A stretch of DNA of 64,000 nucleotides, from the NCBI RefSeq assembly GCF_052078665.1, contig NZ_JBQJIK010000018.1, forward strand, positions 40,045 to 104,044, written 5' to 3'. Source of the DNA: Inquilinus sp052078665. Its GTDB lineage: Bacteria > Pseudomonadota > Alphaproteobacteria > DSM-16000 > Inquilinaceae. Below, one piece after another: positions 43,039-52,057 of the stretch. Positions within the stretch are counted from its first letter, which is position 1. Each line of letters starts with the position of its first letter. The notes beneath the pieces were generated by a model. That model was not told the origin of the DNA and did no database searches. It saw only the letters and a list, made by a program, of their open reading frames with translations. Position numbers and translations under genes: made by a program.

Positions 43039-43975
43039 AGTGGAAACCGCCGTGACCCGCGACCCCGGCTACAACTTCGCCTATCTCGACGAGCAGACCA
43101 AGCGGATGATCCGCCGGGCGCTGCTGAAGGCGGTGGCGATCCCCGGCTACCAGGTGCCGTTCGGCGGCCGCGAGATGCCGGTGCCCTATGGCTGGGGCAC
43201 GGGCGGCATCCAGGTCACCGCCAGCATCATCGGGCCGGACGACGTGCTGAAGGTGATCGACCAGGGCGCCGACGACACCACCAACGCCGTCAACATCCGC
43301 CGCTTCTTCGCCCGCGTCGCCGGGGTGGCGACCACCGAGGACACCGGCGCGGCCACGGTGATCCAGACCCGCCACCGGATCCCGGAGCAGCCGCTGGTGG
43401 AGGGCCAGATCCTGGTCTACCAGGTGCCGCAGCCCGAGCCGCTGCGGCAGCTCGAGCCGCGCGAGGTCGAGACCCGGCTGATGCACGGCTACGCCGACTA
43501 CGGGCTGATGCATGTCCGCCTGTACGAGGACATCGCCCGCTACGGCCACATCGCCACCACCTACTCCTATCCGGTGATGGTGCATGGCCGATATCTGATG
43601 TCCCCTTCGCCGATTCCGAAATTCGACAATCCGAAGATGCACATGAACCCGGCGCTGCAGCTGTTCGGGGCGGGGCGCGAGAAGCGGATCTATGCCATCC
43701 CGCCCCACACCCGGGTGGTCAGCCTGGATTTCGAGGACCATCCCTTCGACATCCAGCATTGGGACCAGCCCTGCGCCCTGTGCGGGGCCGAGGACAGCTA
43801 TCTCGACGAGGTCGTGCTCGACGATGCCGGCGGGCACATGTTCGTCTGCTCCGACAGCCACCATTGCCGCACCCGGCGCGAGGCCGGCCATCACGGCGCG
43901 CTGAGCGGCGAGGCGCTGGCCGCCTATGACCGTGCGGTCGAGCAGGCGCACGAGATCCCGGGAGGCGAGGCATGA
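43031..43975 (+). CDS. phnJ: C-P lyase radical SAM subunit PhnJ
   Basis: 314 residues. The iron-sulfur cysteines follow the unusual PhnJ spacing CX2CX21C: Cys248, Cys251, Cys273. Cys279 (six after Cys273) and Gly39 (in AIPGYQVPFGGREMPVPYGWG) match the residues that carry the thiyl and glycyl radicals in the E. coli enzyme. It breaks the carbon-phosphorus bond, releasing the alkane and the cyclic ribose phosphate. All catalytic residues are intact despite the repeat immediately upstream. Confidence 0.97.
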   Translation: MSEVETAVTRDPGYNFAYLDEQTKRMIRRALLKAVAIPGYQVPFGGREMPVPYGWGTGGIQVTASIIGPDDVLKVIDQGADDTTNAVNIRRFFARVAGVATTEDTGAATVIQTRHRIPEQPLVEGQILVYQVPQPEPLRQLEPREVETRLMHGYADYGLMHVRLYEDIARYGHIATTYSYPVMVHGRYLMSPSPIPKFDNPKMHMNPALQLFGAGREKRIYAIPPHTRVVSLDFEDHPFDIQHWDQPCALCGAEDSYLDEVVLDDAGGHMFVCSDSHHCRTRREAGHHGALSGEALAAYDRAVEQAHEIPGGEA

Positions 43976-44751
43976 GCGGCGACATCCTGCTGCGGGTCGA
44001 GGGCCTGACCAAGCTCTTCGGCGACACCGTCACCGCCTGCCGCGACGTCTCCTTCGAGATGTCGCCCGGCGAGGTGCTGGGCATCGTCGGCGAGAGCGGC
44101 TCGGGCAAGACCACGCTGCTCAACTGCATCTCCGGCCGGCTGGCGCCCAGCGCCGGCACGGTCGCCTTCGACACCCGGGTGCGTGGCCTGACCGACATCT
44201 ACGCGCTGTCGGAACCGGAGCGGCGGATGCTGGCCCGCACCGACTGGGGCTTCGTGCACCAGAACCCGCGCGACGGGCTGCGCATGGGTGTCAGCGCCGG
44301 CGCCAATGTCGGTGAGCGGCTGATGGCGGTCGGCGCCCGCCACTACGGCCGCATCCGCGGCCAGGCGCAGGACTGGATGGCGAAGGTCGAGCTCGATCTC
44401 GGCCGCATCGACGACCGGCCGGCGACCTATTCCGGCGGCATGCAGCAGCGGCTGCAGATCGCCCGCAACCTGGTCACCAACCCGCGTCTCGTGTTCATGG
44501 ACGAGCCGACCGGCGGCCTCGACGTCTCGGTCCAGGCCCGGCTGCTCGACCTGCTGCGCGGGCTGGTGCGCCGGCTCGGCATCGCCGTGGTGCTGGTCAC
44601 CCACGACCTCGCGGTCGCCCGCCTGCTGGCCGACCGCCTGATGGTGATGCGGCACGGACGTGTGGTGGAGACCGGCCTGACCGACCAGGTGCTGGACGAC
44701 CCGCAGCATCCCTACACCCAGCTCCTCGTCTCCTCCGTCCTGCAGGTCTGA
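43972..44751 (+). CDS. phnK: C-P lyase-associated ABC ATPase PhnK
   Basis: 259 residues. Walker A GESGSGKTT, signature YSGGMQQRLQIAR, Walker B LVFMDEPTGGLD and the switch His in VTHDLAVARLLADR are present. PhnK docks on the PhnGHIJ core instead of a membrane permease. It starts inside the phnJ stop (ATGA). Confidence 0.95.
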   Translation: MSGDILLRVEGLTKLFGDTVTACRDVSFEMSPGEVLGIVGESGSGKTTLLNCISGRLAPSAGTVAFDTRVRGLTDIYALSEPERRMLARTDWGFVHQNPRDGLRMGVSAGANVGERLMAVGARHYGRIRGQAQDWMAKVELDLGRIDDRPATYSGGMQQRLQIARNLVTNPRLVFMDEPTGGLDVSVQARLLDLLRGLVRRLGIAVVLVTHDLAVARLLADRLMVMRHGRVVETGLTDQVLDDPQHPYTQLLVSSVLQV

Positions 44752-44754
44752 GCC

Positions 44755-45462
44755 ATGCCGCACACGAGTCCGATGATCGAGGTCTCCGGCCTGTCCAAGA
44801 CCTTCGTCCTCCACAACCAGGGCGGCGTGCGGCTGCCGGTGTTCGACGGCGTCGACTTCGCCGTGGCCGCGGGCGAATGCGTCGTGCTCGGCGGCGCGTC
44901 CGGCGCCGGCAAGAGCACCTTCATGCGCACCCTCTACGGCAACTACCTGGCCTCGGCCGGGCGGGTGCTGATCCGGCACGAAGGCGCGCCGGTCGACATC
45001 ACCGCCGCGACGCCGCGCCGGATCCTCGAGCTGCGGCGCCGGACGCTCGGCTATGTCAGCCAGTTCCTGCGGGTGATCCCGCGCGTGCCGACGGTGGAGA
45101 TCGTGAAGGAGCCGATGCTGGCCTCCGGCGTTGCCGAGGCGCAGGCCGACCGGCGCGCCCGCACGCTGCTGGCCCGGCTGAACCTGCCCGAGAGCCTGTG
45201 GTCGCTGCCGCCGGCCACCTTCTCCGGCGGCGAGCAGCAGCGGGTCAACCTCGCGCATGGCTTCGCGATGGAGTATCCCATCCTCCTCCTCGACGAGCCG
45301 ACGGCCTCGCTCGACGCCGACAACCGGCGCGTGGTCATCGAGCTGATCGAGGAGGCCAAGGCACGGGGCGCCGCCATCGTCGGGATCTTCCACGACACGG
45401 CGGTGCGCGACCGGGTGGCGACCCGGATCTTCGACGTCACGCTCTACAAGGCGGCCGCATGA
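44755..45462 (+). CDS. phnL: C-P lyase-associated ABC ATPase PhnL
   Basis: 235 residues. Walker A GGASGAGKST, the PhnL-typical RRRTLGYVSQFLRVIPRVPTVEIV, signature FSGGEQQRVNLAHGF, Walker B LLLDEPTASLD and the His in GIFHDTAVRDRVATR are present. It works with PhnK on the core complex. It overlaps phnM by ATGA. Confidence 0.95.
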   Translation: MPHTSPMIEVSGLSKTFVLHNQGGVRLPVFDGVDFAVAAGECVVLGGASGAGKSTFMRTLYGNYLASAGRVLIRHEGAPVDITAATPRRILELRRRTLGYVSQFLRVIPRVPTVEIVKEPMLASGVAEAQADRRARTLLARLNLPESLWSLPPATFSGGEQQRVNLAHGFAMEYPILLLDEPTASLDADNRRVVIELIEEAKARGAAIVGIFHDTAVRDRVATRIFDVTLYKAAA

Positions 45463-46595
45463 GCACGGATCTGATCTTCTCGAACGCCCGGATCGTCACC
45501 CCCGAGGCCATCGTCACCGGAACGCTGCGGGTCGAGGACGGCCATATCGTGGCGGTGGAGGAGGGCGGGGCATCCCCCGTCGGCGATGATGCCAACGGGG
45601 ACTACCTGATCCCCGGCATGATCGACCTGCACACCGACCATCTCGAGCGCCATGTGGCGCCGCGGCCGGGGGTGATGTGGAACAACGTCTCGGCGGCGAT
45701 GGCGCATGACGCGCAGGTCGCCACCGCCGGCATCACCACCGTGTTCGACAGCCTGTCGCTGATGGGCGAGCACAAGGGCGTGCCGCGCGGCACCCTGCTG
45801 CGGCCGATGGTCGACGGGCTGGAGGCGGCGCGCCGCCAGGACATGCTGCGGGCCGACCATTTCCTGCATCTGCGCTGCGAGGTCGGCGACCCGCATGTGC
45901 TCGACTATCTCTCGGTGCTGGTCGACGACCCGGCGGTGCGGCTGCTCTCGATCATGGACCACACGCCCGGCCAGCGGCAGTACGCCCAGGTCGAGAAGTG
46001 GCGCCAGGCCAACCGCCACCGCTACAGCGAGGCGGAGCTGGACGTGGTGATGAAGCAGCGGCAGGCGTCGCAGGAGGCGCATGCCCACCGGCACCGCCTC
46101 GCCATCGCCGAGCTCGCCGCCGGTCGCGGCCTGGCGCTGGCCAGCCATGATGACGAAACCCCAGCCCATGTCGACGAAGCGGTGTCGCTCGGCGTCTCGA
46201 TCTCGGAGTTCCCGACCACCGCCAGCGCGGCCCAGGCGGCGCGCAGCCACGGCCTGTCGATCCTGATGGGCGCGCCGAACGTGGTCCGCGGCGGCTCGCA
46301 CAGCGGCAATGTCGGGGCGGCGGACCTCGCGGCGGCCGGGCTGCTCGACATCCTGGCCTCCGACTATGTGCCGATCAGCATGCTGCACGCCGTCTGCCTC
46401 TTGGCCGAGGCACCGGTCGGGCTCGGCCTGCCGGGGGCGATGGCGCTGGTCAGCGCCAACCCGGCCAGGGCGGCGGGGCTGGACGACCGCGGCCGGATCG
46501 CGCCGGGGCTGCGGGCCGATCTCGTCCGCTTCCGCCTGATCGACGGCGTGCCGCACATCCGCGCCGTCTGGCGCGCCGGCAAGCGGGTCGCCTGA
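45459..46595 (+). CDS. phnM: Phosphonate triphosphate pyrophosphohydrolase PhnM
   Basis: 378 residues of the amidohydrolase fold. Metal ligands are readable in IDLHTDHLE, SIMDHTPGQ, SHDDETPAH and ILASDY near the C-terminal end. It removes pyrophosphate from the ribose-triphosphate-phosphonate made by PhnGHI. It follows phnL directly; the usual phnCDE transporter genes are missing from between. Confidence 0.95.
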   Translation: MSTDLIFSNARIVTPEAIVTGTLRVEDGHIVAVEEGGASPVGDDANGDYLIPGMIDLHTDHLERHVAPRPGVMWNNVSAAMAHDAQVATAGITTVFDSLSLMGEHKGVPRGTLLRPMVDGLEAARRQDMLRADHFLHLRCEVGDPHVLDYLSVLVDDPAVRLLSIMDHTPGQRQYAQVEKWRQANRHRYSEAELDVVMKQRQASQEAHAHRHRLAIAELAAGRGLALASHDDETPAHVDEAVSLGVSISEFPTTASAAQAARSHGLSILMGAPNVVRGGSHSGNVGAADLAAAGLLDILASDYVPISMLHAVCLLAEAPVGLGLPGAMALVSANPARAAGLDDRGRIAPGLRADLVRFRLIDGVPHIRAVWRAGKRVA

Positions 46596-46597
46596 GC

Positions 46598-47302
46598 ATG
46601 ACCCGACGCTACGCGATCTACTTCGCGCCGCCTCCCGACTCTGCCCTGGCAGGGCTCGGGGCCGAGCTGCTCGGCCGCGATCCGGAGACCGGGGAGGCGA
46701 GGCCGCAGCCGCGGCTCGACGGGATCGACCCCGACCGGTTCCACGCCATCACCGAGGACCCGCGGCACTACGGCTTCCACGCCACGCTGAAGGCGCCGTT
46801 CCCACTGGCCGAGGGTGTGTTTGGCGAGGCGCTGCATGCGGCAGCCGAGGCCTTCGCCGTCGGCCGCGCCCCGGTGTCCTGCCCGGCCCTGGCGCTCGCC
46901 TCGATCGGTGGCTTCCTGGCCCTGGTGCCCTCGGCGGCGGCGCCCGAGGTGCATGCCCTGGCCGATGCCTGCGTCGAGGCCTTCGACCGGTTCCGAGCCC
47001 CGCTCACGGCCGCGGAGCTGGAGCGCCGGCGGCGGTCGCCGCTGACCCCGGCGCAGGACCGGCATCTCGAGCGTTGGGGCTACCCCTATGTGTTCGACGA
47101 GTTCCGCTTCCACATGACCCTGACCGCCCGCCTGACCGACACCGCGGAGCACGAGCGGGTCCGCGCCGTGCTGGCCGAGCGGACCGCGCCCGTCTGCATC
47201 GATCCGCTGCGGATCGACGCGATCGCGGTGTACGAGCAGGCCGACCTTCAGGCCCCCTTTCTCGTCACCGGCCGCTACAAGCTGCGGGGCGGTGCGGCAT
47301 GA
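46598..47302 (+). CDS. DUF1045 phosphonate-operon protein, 2H phosphoesterase-like
   Basis: 234 residues. Two HxT motifs, His61-Ala-Thr63 (GFHATLKAPF) and His172-Met-Thr174 (FHMTLTARL), are spaced as in the 2H phosphoesterase fold. DUF1045 proteins are typical of alphaproteobacterial phn operons. E. coli uses PhnP to open the cyclic ribose phosphate; no phnP is here, so this gene may do that step (inference). It starts 2 bp after phnM and overlaps the MOSC gene by ATGA. Confidence 0.85.
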   Translation: MTRRYAIYFAPPPDSALAGLGAELLGRDPETGEARPQPRLDGIDPDRFHAITEDPRHYGFHATLKAPFPLAEGVFGEALHAAAEAFAVGRAPVSCPALALASIGGFLALVPSAAAPEVHALADACVEAFDRFRAPLTAAELERRRRSPLTPAQDRHLERWGYPYVFDEFRFHMTLTARLTDTAEHERVRAVLAERTAPVCIDPLRIDAIAVYEQADLQAPFLVTGRYKLRGGAA

Positions 47303-47841
47303 CCGCGGTGGTCACGGCGGTCGGCCTCAGCCCGACCCACAGCTTCAGCAAGCCGCTGCTCGACGCGATCCGCCTGCTGGCCGGGCTCGGGGTCGAGGGC
47401 GACGCCCATCTCGGCGTCACGGTGAAGCACCGGTCGCGGGTCAAGGTCGATCCGACGCAGCCCAATCTGCGCCAGGTGCATCTGATCCAGGGCGAGCTGC
47501 ATGACGAGCTGGCCGCGGCCGGCTTCACCGTGGTGCCCGGCGATTTGGGCGAGAACGTCACCACCCGCGGCATCGACCTGCTCGGCCTGCCGACCGGCGC
47601 GAAGCTGCGGCTTGGTGCCGAGGCGGTGGTCGAGATCACCGGGCTGCGCAACCCCTGCAGCCAGATCGACGGCTTCCAGCAGGGCCTGCTGAAGCTGGTC
47701 GTGGGCCGGGACGAGGCCGGCAACCTGGTGCGCAAGGCCGGGGTGATGGGCATCGTCCTGGCCGGCGGCACGGTGCGCCCCGGCGACCCGATCGGGGTTG
47801 AACTGCCGCCGGAACCTCACCGGCCGCTGGAGCGGGTGTGA
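47299..47841 (+). CDS. MOSC-domain protein
   Basis: 180 residues. The MOSC fold is shown by LAGLGVEGDAHLG, QVHLIQGELHDELAAAG, PGDLGENVTTRGIDLLGLPTGAKLRLG and the conserved Cys in LRNPCSQID. MOSC domains bind molybdenum cofactor or transfer sulfur. A role in phosphonate use is not established, but the start overlaps the DUF1045 stop, so it is in the operon. It converges on poxB with three bases between. Confidence 0.88.
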   Translation: MTAVVTAVGLSPTHSFSKPLLDAIRLLAGLGVEGDAHLGVTVKHRSRVKVDPTQPNLRQVHLIQGELHDELAAAGFTVVPGDLGENVTTRGIDLLGLPTGAKLRLGAEAVVEITGLRNPCSQIDGFQQGLLKLVVGRDEAGNLVRKAGVMGIVLAGGTVRPGDPIGVELPPEPHRPLERV

Positions 47842-47844
47842 TCG

Positions 47845-49572
47845 CTACCGTCGCAGGTTGGTCTTCGCCAGCTCGATCAGCTCGCTGCCGCGGCCGTTGA
47901 TCACGGCGCGCAGCATGTACATGCCGAAGCCGGCGACCTGGCTGGCCGAGACGGTGGGCGGCATCATCAGCTCCAGCTTGTTGGTGGCGACGTCGATCAC
48001 CACCGGCCCGTCATGGTGCAGGCCGCGCCGTACCGCGGTCTCGACCTCACCCGGATCCTCGACCCGGATGCCGAAGATGCCCATCGATTCCGCCATCGCC
48101 GCGAAGTTCGGGTTCTCCAGATCGGTGTAGGTGTCGAGGAAGCCGGTCGCCTTCATCTCCATCGCCACGAAGCCCAGCACGCCGTTGTTGTAGACCACCA
48201 CCTTCACCGGCAGGTTCTGCTGCTTCAGCGTGATCAGGTCGCCCATCAGCATGGTCAGGCCGCCATCGCCGGACAGCGACACCACCTGCCGCTTCGGGCA
48301 CGCCGCCTGGGCGCCGATCGCCTGGGGCAGGGCGTTGGCCATCGAGCCGTGATTGAGCGACCCGATCAGCCGCCGCTTGCCGTTGACCTTCAGATAGCGC
48401 GCCGCCCACACCGACGGCGTGCCGACATCGAAGGTGAAGACCGTGTCGTCGTCGGCCAGGTCGCTGACCACCTTGGTGAGGTATTGCGGATGGATCGGCG
48501 GCCGGCCCGCCGTACCGACCGCGAGGTCGTCCAGCCCTTCGCGCGACTTGACGTAGTCCTGCAGTGCGGCGTCGAGGTGGTCGCGGTCGTCCTTGACCTC
48601 CAGCCGCGGCAGCAGCGCCGCGATGGTCTCGCGCACATCGCCGACCAGGCCCAGCTCGAGATTGCAGCGCCGGCCCAGATTCTCGGCCCGGATGTCGACC
48701 TGGATGATGCGGGCATCGGCCGGATAGAACTGGCGGTATGGGAAATCCGTGCCCAGCATCAGCAGCACGTCGCAGCTCATCATGGCGGTGTAGCCGGAGG
48801 AGAAGCCGATCAGCCCGGTCATGCCGACATCGTAGGGGTTGTCGTACTCGACGAACTCCTTGCCGCCGAAGGCGTGGACGATCGGGGATTTCAGCGTCTC
48901 GGCCAGGCCCATCAGCGCCTCATGGGCGCCGGCGCAGCCACGGCCGCAGAACAACGTCACCCGGCGGGCCTCGTTCAGCAGCGCCGCCGCGCGATCGATC
49001 TCGGCCTTGGCCGGCACCACCACCGGCTGCGCCGGCAGCAGGAACGGGGAATGGCGCCGGTCGCCGATCTCCTTCAGCGCCACGTCGCCGGGGATGACGA
49101 CGACCGCGACGCCGCGCTTGGCCACCGCTTCGCGCATCGCGATCTCCAGCACGCCGGGCAGCTGCGAGGGGTCGGAGACCAGCTCGCAATAATGGCTGCA
49201 CTCCTGGAACAGGGACTGCGGATGGGTCTCCTGGAAATAGCCGCGGCCGATCTCCGAGCTCGGGATATGCGCCGCGATCGCCAGCACCGGCACGCGGTTG
49301 CGGTGGCAGTCGAACAGGCCGTTGATCAGGTGCAGGTTGCCCGGCCCGCAGCTGCCGGCGCAGACCGCGAGCTCGCCGGTCAGATGGGCCTCGGCCCCGG
49401 CGGCGAAGGCCGCGACCTCCTCGTGCCGCACCCGGATCCAGTCGATCGTCTTCTTCCGCCGCAGGCTGTCGGTCAGCCCGTTCAGGGAATCGCCGACGAT
49501 GCCGTAGATCCGTTGGACCCCGGCATCGGCCAGCATGTCGGCGATCAGATCGGCAACCGTTCTCTTGGCCAC
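47845..49572 (-). CDS. poxB: Pyruvate oxidase/ubiquinone-type pyruvate dehydrogenase (PoxB-like)
   Basis: 575 residues from a GTG at 49572 with a strong AGGAGG eight bases upstream; no ATG fits as well. Thiamine-diphosphate enzyme layout: catalytic Glu in RHEEVAAFAAGAEA, a central FAD-type domain and the TPP motif SGDGGLTMLMGDLITLKQQNLPVKVVVYNN. It oxidises pyruvate to acetate and passes electrons to quinone. The length and the residues around GRGYFQETHP match PoxB rather than acetolactate synthase. Confidence 0.88.
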   Translation of the reverse strand: MAKRTVADLIADMLADAGVQRIYGIVGDSLNGLTDSLRRKKTIDWIRVRHEEVAAFAAGAEAHLTGELAVCAGSCGPGNLHLINGLFDCHRNRVPVLAIAAHIPSSEIGRGYFQETHPQSLFQECSHYCELVSDPSQLPGVLEIAMREAVAKRGVAVVVIPGDVALKEIGDRRHSPFLLPAQPVVVPAKAEIDRAAALLNEARRVTLFCGRGCAGAHEALMGLAETLKSPIVHAFGGKEFVEYDNPYDVGMTGLIGFSSGYTAMMSCDVLLMLGTDFPYRQFYPADARIIQVDIRAENLGRRCNLELGLVGDVRETIAALLPRLEVKDDRDHLDAALQDYVKSREGLDDLAVGTAGRPPIHPQYLTKVVSDLADDDTVFTFDVGTPSVWAARYLKVNGKRRLIGSLNHGSMANALPQAIGAQAACPKRQVVSLSGDGGLTMLMGDLITLKQQNLPVKVVVYNNGVLGFVAMEMKATGFLDTYTDLENPNFAAMAESMGIFGIRVEDPGEVETAVRRGLHHDGPVVIDVATNKLELMMPPTVSASQVAGFGMYMLRAVINGRGSELIELAKTNLRR

Positions 49573-49781
49573 GACCGGTCCTCCTGCAATCGGGTTGGGC
49601 TCCGGCATGATAGCCGCTTCCGTTGCCATCCGAAGACCGGACGGTTCGATGACGGATGCAACAGGTTTCGTGGACCCCGACATGCGGCCGTAGCGCTGCC
49701 GGGACACGCTGCGCTGCTCTAGGGTCCCGATCCGACGTCCCTTTGGTAAGACAAATCGCTCATCGAACGGCAGAGCCCGAC

Positions 49782-51071
49782 ATGACCCATGCCATCGCCG
49801 CCGAGCTTCTATCGGCGCGGCGCCTGACCGCCGGCGACTATCGCACCCTCGGCCTGGCCGCGCTCGGCGGCGCGCTGGAATTCTACGACTTCGTCATCTT
49901 CGTGTACTTCGCGACGGTGATCGGGCTGCTGTTCTTCCCGCCGGACATGCCGGACTGGCTGCGCCAGTTCCAGACCTTCGGCGTGTTCGCGGTCGGCTAT
50001 CTGGTCCGGCCGCTGGGCGGCATCGTCATGGCGCATTTCGGCGACCTGTTCGGCCGCAAGCGGATGTTCACGCTCAGCATTCTGCTGATGGCGGCGGCGA
50101 CGCTCGGCATGGGGCTGCTGCCGACCTATGCCCAGATCGGCATTTGGGCGCCGGTCGCCCTGCTGCTGCTGCGCATCCTGCAGGGCGCGGCGATCGGCGG
50201 CGAGGTCCCGGGCGCCTGGGTGTTCGTGGCCGAGCATGTGCCGGCGAACCGCATCGGCTATGCCTGCGGCACGCTGACCGCCGGGCTGACCGCCGGCATC
50301 CTGCTGGGGTCGCTGGTGGCGACCGCGATCAACGGCAGCTTCAGCCAGGCCGAGATCGCCGGCTGGGCCTGGCGGCTGCCGTTCCTGCTCGGCGGCGCCT
50401 TCGGCCTGTTCTCGGTCCATCTGCGCCGGATGCTGCACGAGACCCCGATCTTCCAGGAGATGCGGGCCCGCAAGGCGCTGGCGTCGGAGCTGCCGCTGAA
50501 GGCGGTGCTGCGCGACCACCGCGGCGCGGTGCTGGTGTCGATGCTGCTGACCTGGCTGCTGTCGGGGGCCATCGTCGTGGTCATCCTGATGACGCCGACG
50601 TTGCTGCAGAAGCTGCACGGCGTGCCGCCGACGCAGGCGCTGCTGGCCAACAACCTGGCCACTCTGGGGCTGACGGCCGGCGTCGTCCTGGCCGGCCTGA
50701 TCGTCGACCGGATCGGGGCGGGACGCTTCTTCGCCGTCGGCTGCCCACTGCTGGGGATCGGCGTCTGGCTGCTCTACACCAAGGGCGCCACCAGCCCCGA
50801 GCTGCTGCTGCCGACCTACGCCCTGGCCGGCCTTCTCGTCGGCGTGGTCGGCGGGGTGCCCTTCGTCATGGTCCGCGCCTTTCCGGCGGCGATCCGCTTT
50901 ACCGGCCTGTCCTTCTCCTACAACGTCTCCTACGCCGTGTTCGGCGGCCTGACGCCGGTGGTGGTGCCGCTGCTGCTGGCCGCGGATCCCCTGGCGCATC
51001 TGCACTACATGCTGGCGCTGTGCGTGCTCGGCTGCGGGGCCGGCCTGTGGCTGATGCGGCGGGAGGGCTGA
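49782..51071 (+). CDS. MFS transporter, metabolite:H+ symporter type
   Basis: 429 residues, 12 helices. Hallmarks of the MHS group: the first-helix sequence ALGGALEFYDFVIFVYFA, VRPLGGIVMAHFGDLFGRKRMF and RILQGAAIGGEVPGAWVFVAEH. It probably takes up an organic acid with protons. It is divergent from poxB, but no shared substrate is proven. The start is the first ATG before helix 1. Confidence 0.9.
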   Translation: MTHAIAAELLSARRLTAGDYRTLGLAALGGALEFYDFVIFVYFATVIGLLFFPPDMPDWLRQFQTFGVFAVGYLVRPLGGIVMAHFGDLFGRKRMFTLSILLMAAATLGMGLLPTYAQIGIWAPVALLLLRILQGAAIGGEVPGAWVFVAEHVPANRIGYACGTLTAGLTAGILLGSLVATAINGSFSQAEIAGWAWRLPFLLGGAFGLFSVHLRRMLHETPIFQEMRARKALASELPLKAVLRDHRGAVLVSMLLTWLLSGAIVVVILMTPTLLQKLHGVPPTQALLANNLATLGLTAGVVLAGLIVDRIGAGRFFAVGCPLLGIGVWLLYTKGATSPELLLPTYALAGLLVGVVGGVPFVMVRAFPAAIRFTGLSFSYNVSYAVFGGLTPVVVPLLLAADPLAHLHYMLALCVLGCGAGLWLMRREG

Positions 51072-51074
51072 CCC

Positions 51075-51926
51075 TCACCGCATCATCAGCACCGGGATCA
51101 GGCAGGACCGCACCGTCGCCGTGGTGGTGCTGCCGATGATCAGGTTGCGGATGCGGGAGTGGCCGTAGGCGCCCATCACCAAGAGGTCGATCGACGCCGC
51201 CGCCACCTCGGCCGCGATCACCGCCTCCGGCTCGCCGGGCAGGATCCGGGCGCGGATGTCCCAGCCGGCGTCGCGCAGCCTGGTCTCGGCGGCGTCCAGC
51301 CTGGCCTCGGCCTCCTCGTCCGGGCTGCCGGCCATCAGCAGATGGCCTTCCAGCCCGCGCAGCAGCTGGCCGTTGGCGATCAGGTCGACCGCCTTGGTCA
51401 CGCTCGGGCCGCCGTCGAAGGCGATCAGGAAGCGCCGGATCGGCTTGAAGGCGCGGGCGGCGACCAGCACCGGCTTCTTGGCGGCGCGCGCCACCCGCTC
51501 GAGATTCGAGCCGAGATGCAGCTTGGCGAAGTCGGCCGCCTCGCCGCGCTTGCCGATGACGATGACGCTGGCGTCGGGCTCGAACTCGCCCACCGTCTCG
51601 ACCAGGTCGCCATTGTAGAGATGGGTGTCGACATCGGCGATTCCGGCCTCCTGCAGCCGGGTGCGGCCTTCGTCGAGAATCAGACGGCCGCGCTTCTGCG
51701 ACAAGCCGGCCCGCTGCTCGTCCATCGCCGCCAGCTCGGCCAGGATGTCCTGGGAATAGGCGACCAGCGTGCCGCTGATGTCGACCGGGATGGTCGACAC
51801 CTCGCGGCGACCCAGCACATGCAGCAGCTCGACCGGCTGGCTCAGCCGCGACGCCGCCCAGGCCGAAAGATCGCAGATGCTGTGGGAGTACATCGAGCCG
51901 TCGATACAGGCGAGCACCTTGGCCAT
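51075..51926 (-). CDS. Universal stress protein, two tandem Usp domains
   Basis: 283 residues. The first Usp fold (residues 1-150) ends with GKRGEAADFAKLHLGSNLE. The second (about 160-283) ends with GAYGHSRIRNLIIGSTT. Both keep the G-2x-G-9x-G ATP-loop pattern. It is a cytoplasmic stress protein and converges on the transporter gene. Confidence 0.92.
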   Translation of the reverse strand: MAKVLACIDGSMYSHSICDLSAWAASRLSQPVELLHVLGRREVSTIPVDISGTLVAYSQDILAELAAMDEQRAGLSQKRGRLILDEGRTRLQEAGIADVDTHLYNGDLVETVGEFEPDASVIVIGKRGEAADFAKLHLGSNLERVARAAKKPVLVAARAFKPIRRFLIAFDGGPSVTKAVDLIANGQLLRGLEGHLLMAGSPDEEAEARLDAAETRLRDAGWDIRARILPGEPEAVIAAEVAAASIDLLVMGAYGHSRIRNLIIGSTTTATVRSCLIPVLMMR

Positions 51927-52057
51927 CTGATCGACTCCATGTTGGCCGGGCCCGCGCTGGGCGATCGGCGACAATGGAAGACTGACTCAATGCCGGTCCT
52001 GACTCAACCAATCTGGGGTGGAAGCCCGCCAATCCAAGACCCCAGCGGATCGGACCG

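Noticed and set aside
47845..49572. Acetolactate synthase as an alternative for the PoxB-like gene
   Set aside because: Length, the HIPSSEIGRGYFQETHP segment and the absence of a small regulatory subunit gene nearby favour pyruvate oxidase.
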